A DNA stretch of 64,000 nt from Ignavibacteria bacterium. Lineage in GTDB: Bacteria; Bacteroidota; Ignavibacteria; OLB7. The translations under genes and the position numbers were made by a program. The notes beneath the pieces are model-generated. The model searched no databases. It was not told the origin of the DNA and saw nothing but the letters and a program-made list of their open reading frames with translations. Location: contig JACKAE010000002.1 of assembly GCA_020635205.1 (NCBI GenBank), forward strand, positions 434,001 to 498,000. Reading direction: 5' to 3'. Positions 35,353-43,455 of the stretch are shown in pieces; position 1 is the stretch's first letter, and each line of letters begins with the position of its first letter.

Positions 35353-35760
35353 TTACTTCGGCTCAGTCAGACTGAACCAGTTCCCCGAGTTATCTCTCAT
35401 CACTGCTTCAATTCCATAGGGGCGTTCCTCGGGTGGAGCTAAGAACTCCACTCCTTTAGCTTTCAACTCTTCGTATGTTTGGCGACAATTGTTTGTAGAG
35501 AGTACACCGTTGGCCATTGCTCCCTTTCTTATCAATGTCATCAGAGCGTCGACTGTCTCTTGATCCATCATTGGACTGGCGAAAGGTTTCATCAGCACAA
35601 GCTCAAGATTCGGTTGCTCGGGAGTGCTGATTGTCAACCAGCGAAAGCCCTCTATCACTGTATCTGTTCGGACTTCGAAGCCGAGCTTCTCGGTATAGAA
35701 TGATAGAGCTTCATCCTGATCGGTGACCCAGATAGCGACGTGCGACATCCCTTGAATCAT
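35353..35760 (-). CDS. VOC (glyoxalase/bleomycin resistance-like) family protein
   Basis: A 135-residue protein with two beta-alpha-beta-beta-beta units of the vicinal oxygen chelate fold. The N-terminal HVAIWVTDQDEALSFYTEKL provides the first metal His (H7), and the C-terminal PYGIEAVMRDNSGNWFSLTE the equivalent Glu. It resembles small glyoxalase-like proteins rather than true glyoxalase I. The substrate is unknown. It has its own terminator and stands before the AraC gene on the same strand. Confidence 0.85.
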   Translation of the reverse strand: MIQGMSHVAIWVTDQDEALSFYTEKLGFEVRTDTVIEGFRWLTISTPEQPNLELVLMKPFASPMMDQETVDALMTLIRKGAMANGVLSTNNCRQTYEELKAKGVEFLAPPEERPYGIEAVMRDNSGNWFSLTEPK

Positions 35761-35859
35761 AATTCCTCCTGTTGAATGAGTAACACTGTTCTAATGTTCT
35801 GTTGACAACAGAAGCTACCCGTTCTCCAATAAATATTTTTCTTGAATCTTGCTCTGTTG

Positions 35860-36303
35860 TTAGCCTCCCTTGACGGGAGCAAACATTGCGACGAAGCAGA
35901 AGGGAACAAGCGTCGGTTTTTCGGGGTGCAGGATGGGAACGATTGTTCTCCTGCCGAAGTGGTTGCGGTATTGCAGAGGGGAGAGTCCTGTTGCTCGCGA
36001 AAAGAGAGAGCTGAACGAGCCAAGCGATTGAAAGCCGACAATCATGCAGATCTCGGAGACAGCAAAGTCTGTGTACAGGAGAAGCTCCCGGGCGCGCTCA
36101 ATCCGACGGTGTGTCACGTACTGGTGTGGTGTCATACGGTAGGTACGGCGAAAGAGACGCTGAAAGTGAAAGGGTGAAAGGTAGGCCTCCTCAGCAATTC
36201 GTCTCAGGTCGAGAGATTCTGGGAAACAGTCATCGATGTACTCACGTGCTCGATCAAGTCGGCGGAGAAGCTCGCTGTCCGGACTGGTTCTGGTGAAATC
36301 CAT
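35860..36303 (-). CDS. AraC-family transcriptional regulator (DNA-binding domain only)
   Basis: The ATG at 36303 gives 147 residues. The frame is open for 140 more codons upstream, but that stretch is the antiparallel shadow of the methyltransferase 3' end and has no similarity. Residues ~15-110 contain the two helix-turn-helices of AraC/XylS: LRRIAEEAYLSPFHFQRLFR, then IERARELLLYTDFAVSEICM and VGFQSLGSFSSLFSRATGLSP. No ligand-binding domain is present; the last 30 residues are hydrophobic-basic. It starts 17 bases after the methyltransferase gene on the same strand. Confidence 0.85.
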   Translation of the reverse strand: MDFTRTSPDSELLRRLDRAREYIDDCFPESLDLRRIAEEAYLSPFHFQRLFRRTYRMTPHQYVTHRRIERARELLLYTDFAVSEICMIVGFQSLGSFSSLFSRATGLSPLQYRNHFGRRTIVPILHPEKPTLVPFCFVAMFAPVKGG

Positions 36304-36319
36304 GCAGTTTTTCGCTCGT

Positions 36320-37171
36320 TCAATTGTGATCGATAACCTGACGTGGAAGTGTTTGAAAACCAGCCGTGGCGAACCCGGCAACCCCCTCAACCCGTTCCAG
36401 TGGAGAGTGGAGGAGAGGGCGAGTGGCAAGGCTTCGCTTAACGAGCACTCCCCACCAGGTGGAGCCGAGGCGTGGAAGCTGAGCAGCAATGCTGAGGGGG
36501 ATAGAAGCAATTTGCACCGAAATAGAATCCGAACCGAAGAGCACTGATGAAATAATGTAGAGGTTCGAAGTTGTGCCACTTGAAACGATCTCGAAGCCGA
36601 ACCGGGTGGCGTACTGCCGAAGGTGACCGAATCCGAGATAGTAGCGTCCTTCCGGATAGTAGTCGAGCCAGCGTTTTGTGCTGATTCTCCGCTCCAACGA
36701 ATCCCAATTTGCTCCACCGGCAACCAACAATCCTTCTGGCTTCAACCAGAGCCGAGATTTTAGGAAGAGATCAGATGGTGAGGGGAAGGATTCCATACTT
36801 TGAGCACAAAGGATCATATCAAACTCCTCCGGTGCGAAGGCTGCACTCCCAATCCTTCCACTATGCTGATTCAATATCAGTCGACGATCCTGAAACCGTT
36901 CTAACCGCTCTTCTGGAACATTGCCGATCAGCAGAATCTTCATCGGCGTTGTCTCTCTGTTCTGATATGTCAACCGACGGAGAGCAGTCTCGAAAAACCA
37001 AGAGGAGAGGAGTCGTTCTTCCGGGAGATCATCTTCCTGCCGTGCATGTTGTACCAAACCACAAACATGGCAGCGGTGGAGCGTTGCCAATCGGTAGTTC
37101 AATCGCTCGTAGTCTACCGAACCACAGAGGTTGCATGGGTTCAACCAAATATCGTTGGAAGCCGTTTGCAT
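36320..37171 (-). CDS. Zinc-ribbon class I SAM-dependent methyltransferase-like protein
   Basis: A 283-residue protein with an N-terminal four-Cys ribbon (CNLCGS near residue 13 and CHVCGLVQ near 34) followed by a degenerate Rossmann-type methyltransferase domain (ILLIGNVPEERLERF, EEFDMILCAQSMESFPSP and LWLKPEGLLVAGGANWDSL). This arrangement is typical of the Methyltransf_23 group acting on sugars or lipids. The glycine-rich motif I is weak (IGNVPEE in place of G-x-G-x-G), so SAM binding is uncertain. It is probably co-transcribed with the AraC gene. Confidence 0.7.
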   Translation of the reverse strand: MQTASNDIWLNPCNLCGSVDYERLNYRLATLHRCHVCGLVQHARQEDDLPEERLLSSWFFETALRRLTYQNRETTPMKILLIGNVPEERLERFQDRRLILNQHSGRIGSAAFAPEEFDMILCAQSMESFPSPSDLFLKSRLWLKPEGLLVAGGANWDSLERRISTKRWLDYYPEGRYYLGFGHLRQYATRFGFEIVSSGTTSNLYIISSVLFGSDSISVQIASIPLSIAAQLPRLGSTWWGVLVKRSLATRPLLHSPLERVEGVAGFATAGFQTLPRQVIDHN

Positions 37172-37218
37172 ACGGCGGGTAATGTACGGGATTCTGGGAG
37201 ATCGTATTGTGTTTAAGG

Positions 37219-37260
37219 GGATACCGAAGGGGGCAAAAATTTTTGCCCCCTTCGGTATCC
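37219..37260. repeat. 42-base perfect palindrome at a gene end
   Basis: The left 21 bases (GGATACCGAAGGGGGCAAAAA) are exactly reverse-complemented by the right 21, with AAAAATTTTT at the centre and no unpaired loop. It lies directly downstream of the minus-strand unknown gene (stop at 37262). It may end transcription in either direction. Confidence 0.95.
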
Positions 37261-37261
37261 A

Positions 37262-38032
37262 TCAACCAACATTCCCAATCAACTCCACCTTCCGTGCCCG
37301 TTGCTGCAAGTTCAACCCTTCATGGTCTCCCCAATGTGTGTCGTAGTTCTCGCCAAATCCAAGCCCACCATGTTTCCCTACTGCTGCGGCTATCTCCGCT
37401 TCATCAAGCTCTGAGAAGCCCTCGATGTTTTGGGAGAAGTGGGGATGGTCGTCATACTTGGCGTGGTTGACAACAGAGAATACTTGAGGCACATCGAGCA
37501 GTTCAACGCTGTGCTCAAGTTCGGCAAGATCATCTGTCAATACCCGCACAATACCATTTGTGAACATTGCTCTTCCCGGCAACACAAAACGTCCTTCATC
37601 TTCAACTGTGAAGACAGCCTCTTTGCTGATTGTAGAACACTTCAGTAGGAATTCGCAGAGAAGGTAGGCGTTGTATTCGTTATCGGCGACGTGGGTGATG
37701 CCGCTGGCGATGGAGTTCTCGCGTGTTCCCCCCCAACGAACGTGAAAGAGACCTTCCTCTTCCATCGCCCTGACTGCGTCGACCCAATTTCCAACTTCAA
37801 TTTTTTTTGCCAGCAGTTTTTTCCGAAAGTGATATCGGGCAGTCCGGTAGGGCATCTCGGGAATGTGGTCGTAGTTCGGGAAGAGGATATACCGCTTCAG
37901 GTCGATTCGGTCGCAACTCCAGATAAACTCGGAGTTGTACCAGTGCTGAAGTCGAGCAATTTCGGTCCACTCGTCGTTTGCGATCCGATTCTCTCCACTG
38001 TCGTCAACGTAGTACCGTAAGGCGCGAGGCAT
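37262..38032 (-). CDS. Conserved-looking soluble protein of unknown function
   Basis: A 256-residue soluble protein without signal peptide or membrane helices. I recognise no domain. It is rich in aromatic and acidic residues (RYYVDDSGENRIANDEW at the start, NEYNAYLLCEFLLKC near 118, GFGENYDTHWGDHEG near the end). Codon use resembles its neighbours, and the reading frame is far longer than chance shadows in this region. It begins a minus-strand run of several genes and ends in a perfect palindrome. The start codon is supported by length only. Confidence 0.7.
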   Translation of the reverse strand: MPRALRYYVDDSGENRIANDEWTEIARLQHWYNSEFIWSCDRIDLKRYILFPNYDHIPEMPYRTARYHFRKKLLAKKIEVGNWVDAVRAMEEEGLFHVRWGGTRENSIASGITHVADNEYNAYLLCEFLLKCSTISKEAVFTVEDEGRFVLPGRAMFTNGIVRVLTDDLAELEHSVELLDVPQVFSVVNHAKYDDHPHFSQNIEGFSELDEAEIAAAVGKHGGLGFGENYDTHWGDHEGLNLQQRARKVELIGNVG

Positions 38033-38378
38033 AATCTATGTGATGATTGTTTGAATATTCTTGAGAGGCTGACTGCTTGGTTTGAATCAATGGGTTTTGG
38101 GAAATGTTTAGAGCTTGATGTATTGAGTCGGGGGCTCAAATGTGATAACCGCTCATGCTCCCTTCTGTGTGGTCATCCAAAGAAAGAGAGCCACCACCAA
38201 GAACACAAAGAAGCACCAAAGGAATACCAATAGTGGACTTCATCCACCTCCTCGGTATAAGGTCAGGGTTGGATGAGAGTGCGCACACCTTTTCAGATAT
38301 GTTACTCTGAACCAAGCAACGTGAAGTGAAGAGTCTCTCCTGCCTCCCACATCATCCGAACTAATGAGTTCAAACGGA
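38033..38378. repeat. 346-base spacer with a CACAAAG short-period repeat
   Basis: The ACCACCAAGAACACAAAGAA stretch and following AGCACCAAAGGAATACC (about 38191-38228) form a run of CACCAAA/CACAAAG units with a period near 9. I see no gene, RNA or clear promoter in the rest; a riboflavin riboswitch fold is not apparent. Confidence 0.45.
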
Positions 38379-38963
38379 TTACTTCACCATGTTCCTAACA
38401 TATTTCCCAATCATATCGAACTCAAGGTTTACCTTTGCCCCAACTTCGAGATTGTTGGCAGTTGTCACGGCGAGTGTGTGGGGAATCAGCGAAACAGTGC
38501 AGGTGTTCTGATCCACTTCAGCAGTTGTCAGGGAGATGCCGTTGACGGCGATAGAGCCAACTGGGATAACTAACGAGGAAAACTCTTCGGGGTATTCGAT
38601 TTTCAGGAGCCGTGAAGTCTCTAATTCTTCTCGTCCGACTATAGTGCCAACGCAGTCAATGTGTCCTAACAAGAAGTGTCCCCCAAGCCTATCTCCTACG
38701 CGAAGTGCCCGTTCAACGTTAACTCGGCGTTCGGCTCGAAACGAGCCGAGAGTTGTCTTCTTGAGTGTTTCCTCAACAGCGGTCACTGTGAAGGTCTCCT
38801 CGGTGCGACCGATTACCGTCTGGCAACAGCCATCAAGTGCGATCGAGTGATCCACTTTCAGGTCGTCGAGAACTGTCAACGACCAGATTGTAATGTCGAG
38901 CCCTGCCCCATTCTCGTTGACACGTACAACTTCGCCGACATCTTCAACAAGCCCAGTAAACAT
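38379..38963 (-). CDS. ribE: Riboflavin synthase alpha subunit
   Basis: The ATG at 38963 gives 194 residues starting MFTGLVEDVGEV, the family start; the frame is open to 39020 without similarity. The two homologous lumazine-binding domains are visible: residues 1-90 and 96-185, each with an N-terminal GxVxxxx strand and VNG/LDG segments (ALDGCCQTVIG and AVNGISLTTAEV). The domain-two start GHFLLGHIDCVGTIV contains the conserved His-His pair spacing. It dismutates two lumazines to riboflavin. No other rib genes are in the window. A 25-base gap separates it from the unknown gene upstream. Confidence 0.93.
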   Translation of the reverse strand: MFTGLVEDVGEVVRVNENGAGLDITIWSLTVLDDLKVDHSIALDGCCQTVIGRTEETFTVTAVEETLKKTTLGSFRAERRVNVERALRVGDRLGGHFLLGHIDCVGTIVGREELETSRLLKIEYPEEFSSLVIPVGSIAVNGISLTTAEVDQNTCTVSLIPHTLAVTTANNLEVGAKVNLEFDMIGKYVRNMVK

Positions 38964-38988
38964 ACCTGACCTCTCATTGTTGGTAATG

Positions 38989-39258
38989 CTATTCTGTGGA
39001 CATATTTGCGGCAACTTCATCGTCGATACGATCGCGAAGTGCCGGCTTTACGTAGAGATCGTCGAGTCCGACCTCGTGTAGAGCGCGTGCCAAAACATTT
39101 ACTCGCCGTGTCTGGTGGTGGCGGCGATTTATGAGAATCACTTGCTGGTGATCAACTGTACAAAGCCCCCCTTCGAAATTGCCAGCTTCCAGCCGTACTT
39201 TGATCTCTTTTTGTGCTGCCAGTGCTTTCAGTTCGTCGTAGAATTCCTGTTGGGTCAT
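38989..39258 (-). CDS. Small conserved protein of unknown function upstream of ribE
   Basis: From the ATG at 39258 it has 89 residues; starting at 39312 would overlap the upstream methyltransferase gene. The sequence GNFEGGLCTVDHQQVILINR and LARALHEVGLDDLYVKPALR has the look of a small family I recall from Bacteroidota/Chlorobiota genomes, without known function. A central Cys and paired His (RRHHQTRR) could bind metal. It sits tightly between the O-methyltransferase (23 bases) and ribE (25 bases), so the three are one transcript. Confidence 0.7.
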   Translation of the reverse strand: MTQQEFYDELKALAAQKEIKVRLEAGNFEGGLCTVDHQQVILINRRHHQTRRVNVLARALHEVGLDDLYVKPALRDRIDDEVAANMSTE

Positions 39259-39281
39259 TGAAACGTATCGTCCTTCTGCTT

Positions 39282-39941
39282 TCAGTTCGTTTTCCGTACA
39301 ACACCGATGCACATCCCGTCGCCAACTGGCACAATGGTCCCGTTAATATCGGGATGTTCCGCCATATACTTATTAAATACTTGGATCCCCTGCACATCTT
39401 CGCGATCTGTAGTTGAATCGGCTACTTCTCCCCACGCCAGCGCGTTATCTCCTGCGATGATACCACCGGGACGGATCATTGGCAAGAGGATGTCCACATA
39501 TTTGGTGTAACTCGGCTTGTCGGCGTCGATAAAGGCGAAGTCGTAGGAAGGTTCGCTCTTCAGCTTCCGTTCCAACACATCAACTGCCGCACCAACGTGG
39601 AGCGTGATCTTTTCCTCAAGTCCAGCCTTTCGGAACTGTTCACGAGCAAATTCTGCGTGGAGCGGATCAATCTCGATAGTATCGATGTGTCCACCATCAG
39701 GAAGTGCCCGTGCCATCACAATGGCACTGTATCCAGCCAGTGTTCCGATTTCAATCACTCGTCTGGCTCCGATTCCCTGCAAAAATACACCAAGAAATGT
39801 TGCCTGTTCTGGACTTATCTGTATCGGAGGAATTCCTGCCCCTTCAGCCTCTGCGTTCAAATCACGCAACAAATCATCCTCACTCGGGAAGAGGTCGACC
39901 ATATAGTCAACCAGTCTATCGTTTAATGGTGTTCCTTTCAT
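39282..39941 (-). CDS. O-methyltransferase (catechol/caffeoyl-CoA type)
   Basis: The ATG at 39941 gives 219 residues beginning MKGTPLNDRLVDYM; the open extension to 40298 lies over repeats and the kinase promoter and is rejected. The SAM-binding motif EIGTLAGYSAIVMARALP near residue 63, the acidic HIDTIEIDPLHAEFAR, DFAFIDADKPSYTKYVD and PGGIIAGDNALAWGEV with its metal-binding Asp residues match class I cation-dependent O-methyltransferases. Small-molecule catechol-like substrates are usual. It is the first gene of the ribE transcript. Confidence 0.92.
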   Translation of the reverse strand: MKGTPLNDRLVDYMVDLFPSEDDLLRDLNAEAEGAGIPPIQISPEQATFLGVFLQGIGARRVIEIGTLAGYSAIVMARALPDGGHIDTIEIDPLHAEFAREQFRKAGLEEKITLHVGAAVDVLERKLKSEPSYDFAFIDADKPSYTKYVDILLPMIRPGGIIAGDNALAWGEVADSTTDREDVQGIQVFNKYMAEHPDINGTIVPVGDGMCIGVVRKTN

Positions 39942-40279
39942 CCCCTGTATATTGCGTTGTTCTATTAGGAAACGTGACCTGTAAATATCGGTTCTCCTCA
40001 GTACTCTGCCGAATATAGCCGTAACAAACAATCCGACGATGCGTGAGAGCGAAGCTCTGGAAAAAAAGTGAGTCGGTAGCCGCAGCTCTTTAGGCTGCGC
40101 CGGGATCAGTAGAGGGTGGCGAGTTGAGAGTTTGAGAGTCGAGGAGTCAGGGAGGGCATATTCATTGTTGACCTCTATCACAACTCCGCAGACTTTGCTA
40201 AAACTGCGTTCCTGCTGCCAACCACAATCAACGTTCACTCTCCAGATTTTGTAGGGAAAACGGATCAGTATTAAGAAGT
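39942..40279. repeat. 338-base divergent spacer with a REP-like hairpin
   Basis: GTAG at 40076-40079 heads CGCAGCTCTTTAGGCTGCG, an imperfect hairpin followed by GAGAGTTTGAGAGTCGAGGA tract words to about 40155. The spacer separates divergent O-methyltransferase and kinase genes, so both promoters must lie here; I cannot place either with confidence. Confidence 0.5.
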
Positions 40280-42139
40280 ATGAACGGGACAACATCACAT
40301 CGTGAAATTAACGGATATCAATTATTGGAGATGATTGGTTCCGGTGGCATGAGCAAGGTCTGGCGGGGGGAACGGGTGAAAGATGGGAGAGAGGTTGCCG
40401 TGAAGGTGATTCCAATTGAAGACCTTGCCCCCGATTTTGAACGTCGTCTGCGGCGCGAGCCGGAGATTCACCAGAAGATGCAACACGAGAATATCGTGGC
40501 ACTTCTCGACTGGTTCCGCGAAGGTGATGAGTTCTTTCTGGTGATGGAATATGTGGCGGGACTTCCTCTCTCAAAACTCGTGAAAGATTCAGGCCCACTC
40601 CCGTTTAGTCGAGTAAGAGAGATTATGCGGGATGTTCTCCGCGCACTTCACCACCTTCACGAGAACGACATTGTTCACCGCGACATTAAGCCGGGGAATA
40701 TTCTGATTGGGGCTGACGGACATGCGAAGCTAACAGATTTTGGTATCGCAAAATTTGCTTGGCAGCAGGGCGAAACCCGCACCCAGAAAGGATTGGGGAC
40801 GCCGGAATATATGTCGCCTGAACAGGTGCGCGGAAGTGCTATCGACTATCGGACTGATATTTGGTCGATTGGCGTTACCCTCTTCGAAATGCTTACCGCC
40901 AGAAAGCCATTCTCTCGAACAGAGGAGACGCCAGCCCACTATGCAGAGGTGATCGGGAAAATCTTGAACCAAGATATTCCTGATCCACGCCAGTTTGTCT
41001 CCAAAGTGCCAGATGGTGCAATCTCTATCATCAAAAAGGCAACTGCCCGGAACCCGGTAGAACGTTTCTCAAGTGCTGCTGAAATTCTTGGTGCTCTCGA
41101 AGTGGTAGACGAAACCAAGTGGACACCCTTGGTTGACCCCGACGCAACAGTTGTTCTGGGGGGGGCTTCCCAAGTGCCACCCCCTGAGATAAGACCGGTT
41201 GCCCCGCCAGTTGTTCGCCCAACTGAGGTTCCGCAAGAAGAGAAGACAGGAAAGGCAGGGCTGATTGTGACCTTGGTTCTCTTAGTTCTCTCAGTTGGTG
41301 GCTACTTCGGTTATCAGTGGTACGAACAGAACCAGCGGGAGAAGAATGCCCAGCCCTTAACGAAGGAACGTGCTATAGAGATTTCAAAGGAACTGGCTGC
41401 CGACTACAAACGGTTCTCCTACGATGGAAATGTTCCGGCCTTAACAACGCTCTATGCAACCGAAGGAGTTTCGTTCTTCCGGCTACGCAATATTGGCCGT
41501 GAGGCAATCGACGATGACTATCAAAAGTTTTTTGAGAAGATCGTGCGGACAGATCGGCTTGAAGTGGAAGTGAACAAAGTGGATCTTGCGGATGACTCCA
41601 CATTCACAACGCAGTGGATAATCACCTACGAGCGATTGAAAGATGATGGAACCATTCTGAAAGGGGAGGCGATTCACGACCTAACGATTCGCCGCTACGA
41701 CGACGATTGGTTGATTATCAGGGAAAAACAACGAGCAATTCGTCGCAACGACGTTCAGCCTCCCCCAATCGATACGACAAAAGTGGATACGGCAGCTACC
41801 GAAGACAAACCAGATGAACCGGTAGAGGAGACGCCAGCATTGCCAAGTTCCTCTGATATGCGTTCGGCCGTTGAAGGGATGTTAGTGCTGATTAACAGCG
41901 AGAAGAGTGGGCAGGCTTGGTCGCAATATGCTTCGGAAGAGTTGAAAGGGAAAGCTAATGGGTTCCCCGCTGCACTCGCTGAGGGGAGCGTGAGCCTCCG
42001 CAAGTTCTCTGTTAACGGAGCTACTGCCACCGTCACACTTGCAAAGAGTGATGGCTTTGCCCAGAAAGAAATGACCGCACGCTTTACTTTTGCTCCGGGG
42101 AATGAATTGAAACTGGCTGACTTCAGCCTCTCCGAATAA
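40280..42139 (+). CDS. Transmembrane Hanks-type Ser/Thr protein kinase
   Basis: A 619-residue kinase with an intact catalytic domain at about residues 10-285: GSGGMSKVWRG glycine loop, K42 in AVKVIP, catalytic H133-R134-D135, N140, D153-F-G and GTPEYMSPEQ in the P+1 loop. A proline-rich linker leads to one membrane helix (about 329-347). The periplasmic part has two NTF2/SnoaL-like folds (about 365-500 and 525-619) rather than PASTA repeats, suggesting a small-ligand sensor. It is followed at six bases by a PP2C phosphatase and then an FHA protein, a complete kinase-phosphatase-reader set. Confidence 0.93.
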   Translation: MNGTTSHREINGYQLLEMIGSGGMSKVWRGERVKDGREVAVKVIPIEDLAPDFERRLRREPEIHQKMQHENIVALLDWFREGDEFFLVMEYVAGLPLSKLVKDSGPLPFSRVREIMRDVLRALHHLHENDIVHRDIKPGNILIGADGHAKLTDFGIAKFAWQQGETRTQKGLGTPEYMSPEQVRGSAIDYRTDIWSIGVTLFEMLTARKPFSRTEETPAHYAEVIGKILNQDIPDPRQFVSKVPDGAISIIKKATARNPVERFSSAAEILGALEVVDETKWTPLVDPDATVVLGGASQVPPPEIRPVAPPVVRPTEVPQEEKTGKAGLIVTLVLLVLSVGGYFGYQWYEQNQREKNAQPLTKERAIEISKELAADYKRFSYDGNVPALTTLYATEGVSFFRLRNIGREAIDDDYQKFFEKIVRTDRLEVEVNKVDLADDSTFTTQWIITYERLKDDGTILKGEAIHDLTIRRYDDDWLIIREKQRAIRRNDVQPPPIDTTKVDTAATEDKPDEPVEETPALPSSSDMRSAVEGMLVLINSEKSGQAWSQYASEELKGKANGFPAALAEGSVSLRKFSVNGATATVTLAKSDGFAQKEMTARFTFAPGNELKLADFSLSE

Positions 42140-42144
42140 TTTTT

Positions 42145-43263
42145 ATGGCAGAGGGCAGAGAGCATATTGATAGGAACTCCAGACGGAACCTCTCCGTTGC
42201 GTCGCGTACGCACGTTGGATTGCGCCGGCAGGAGAATCAGGATTACTACGTTGTGCGGGGAAATCTGCTCGGGGGAACTCTGTTGGTTGTTGCCGACGGT
42301 ATGGGTGGACACAAGGGAGGGAAGGAGGCAAGCCAGATAGCTGCCGACACGTTTGTGAACGTTCTCGAGAGGAGCGAGGAAATTTCCGAGAGTGCTCTCG
42401 GCAAGGGGATGATTGCTGCCAATAGTGCGGTGGTGGAGAGGGCGGAGGAGGATCCGTTGCTCGCCGGTATGGGGACAACACTCGTGGCGGTTTTCCTGCA
42501 AGGTGAAAGTGGGCAGCTAATCAATCTCGGCGACAGTCGTGCCTACCGTTATCGGGCTGGTCGTCTGGAACAAATTACCCGAGATCACGCCGTAGTTGCC
42601 GAGATGGTTGCGCGAGGTGAGCTTACTCCCGAAGAGGGGGCAAATCATCCGAGACGGAACGTCCTCAGCCAAGCCATCGGCATGAAAGAACTTCCACGCC
42701 CAGACTACTTCCCACTAACTTGTGAGCTGGGAGATATTCTCCTTCTCTGTAGTGATGGGCTGAGCGGGATGGTAGAGGATCAGGATATTGAGAAGATACT
42801 CGGAACAACCTGGAGTTTAGAGGCGAAGGGGGACTCACTAATCGAGGCGGCTCTCGACGGTGGAGGGCGGGATAACGTTACGCTGATTCTTGCCGAGATT
42901 ACTGAGAAGAACGTGGGTGAGGAGGCAAGCGGTCCTCCAACTAATCCGGGAAGCAGGGGGGAGAGTAGTGGAGAGGAAGAGAAGAAAAAGGGGTTCGGAG
43001 CAGGTGGACTGATTCTAATTGGGGCACTTGCCATCGGGGGTACTCTCTGGGGAAGTTATCAGGTCGGGTGGATCGGTGGCGGAACAGTTCGTCCCGACAC
43101 CCTAAGTCAGTTCGGTCTCGATACGAACCTTCTCGACAGCACGTGGCTCGAAATCGACACTACCATTTTGCAGCCGACACCCGGCGATGGAGACGCGGTG
43201 GGAAGTCAAAATTCAAAATTCAAAAGTGAAAATTCAGAAGGGGCAATATCTGTTGGTGAGTAG
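42145..43263 (+). CDS. PP2C-family Ser/Thr phosphatase with C-terminal membrane helix
   Basis: A 372-residue Stp1-like phosphatase. Metal-binding acidic residues are visible in TLLVVADGMGGHKGG near residue 50, LLCSDGLSGMVED near 198 and the closing GGRDNVTLILAEI. A Glu/Lys-rich linker precedes a single hydrophobic helix (about 286-306), so the catalytic domain is anchored to the membrane opposite the kinase. It starts six bases after the kinase gene. The last ~20 codons (GSQNSKFKSENSEG) are encoded by the AT-rich dispersed repeat, so that tail is repeat-derived. Confidence 0.93.
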   Translation: MAEGREHIDRNSRRNLSVASRTHVGLRRQENQDYYVVRGNLLGGTLLVVADGMGGHKGGKEASQIAADTFVNVLERSEEISESALGKGMIAANSAVVERAEEDPLLAGMGTTLVAVFLQGESGQLINLGDSRAYRYRAGRLEQITRDHAVVAEMVARGELTPEEGANHPRRNVLSQAIGMKELPRPDYFPLTCELGDILLLCSDGLSGMVEDQDIEKILGTTWSLEAKGDSLIEAALDGGGRDNVTLILAEITEKNVGEEASGPPTNPGSRGESSGEEEKKKGFGAGGLILIGALAIGGTLWGSYQVGWIGGGTVRPDTLSQFGLDTNLLDSTWLEIDTTILQPTPGDGDAVGSQNSKFKSENSEGAISVGE

Positions 43264-43449
43264 GGAGACGACCTCGACTCTTCCAGTTCTGGTTTTGCCT
43301 CTCCCCAATCTTTCTCACCTTTTTTGAATTTTGAATTCTTTGTCAAATCATGCACGCTCGTTGTACACGCTGAATAGGTGCGGCTACCTTTTGAATGTTT
43401 ATAATCGCGTTCTCCTCTTTTTGAATTTTGAATTTTTACTTTTGAATTG
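43205..43449. repeat. Inverted pair of ATTCAAAA repeats around the phosphatase-FHA spacer
   Basis: A direct copy (43205-43238) lies inside the phosphatase 3' end. Inverted copies lie at 43321-43339 and 43418-43449, the latter ending TTTTTACTTTTGAATTG seven bases before the FHA start codon. The long arms are complementary over about 20 bases. The 3' copy contains TACTTTTG. Confidence 0.8.
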
Positions 43450-43455
43450 AACAGG

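Noticed and set aside
36304..36723. 140-codon N-terminal extension of the AraC regulator
   Set aside because: It is antiparallel shadow of the methyltransferase 3' end; the conserved protein starts at the ATG at 36303.
38033..39020. FMN riboswitch expected near ribE
   Set aside because: ribE is the third gene of its transcript and I cannot find the conserved riboswitch blocks upstream of the transcript or in the 346-base spacer.
39942..40298. N-terminal extension of the O-methyltransferase
   Set aside because: It lies over a divergent promoter spacer with repeats and has no similarity; MKGTPLNDRL is a natural start.
41755..42501. 248-codon minus-strand frame across the kinase-phosphatase junction
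   Set aside because: It is antisense to two recognised genes.
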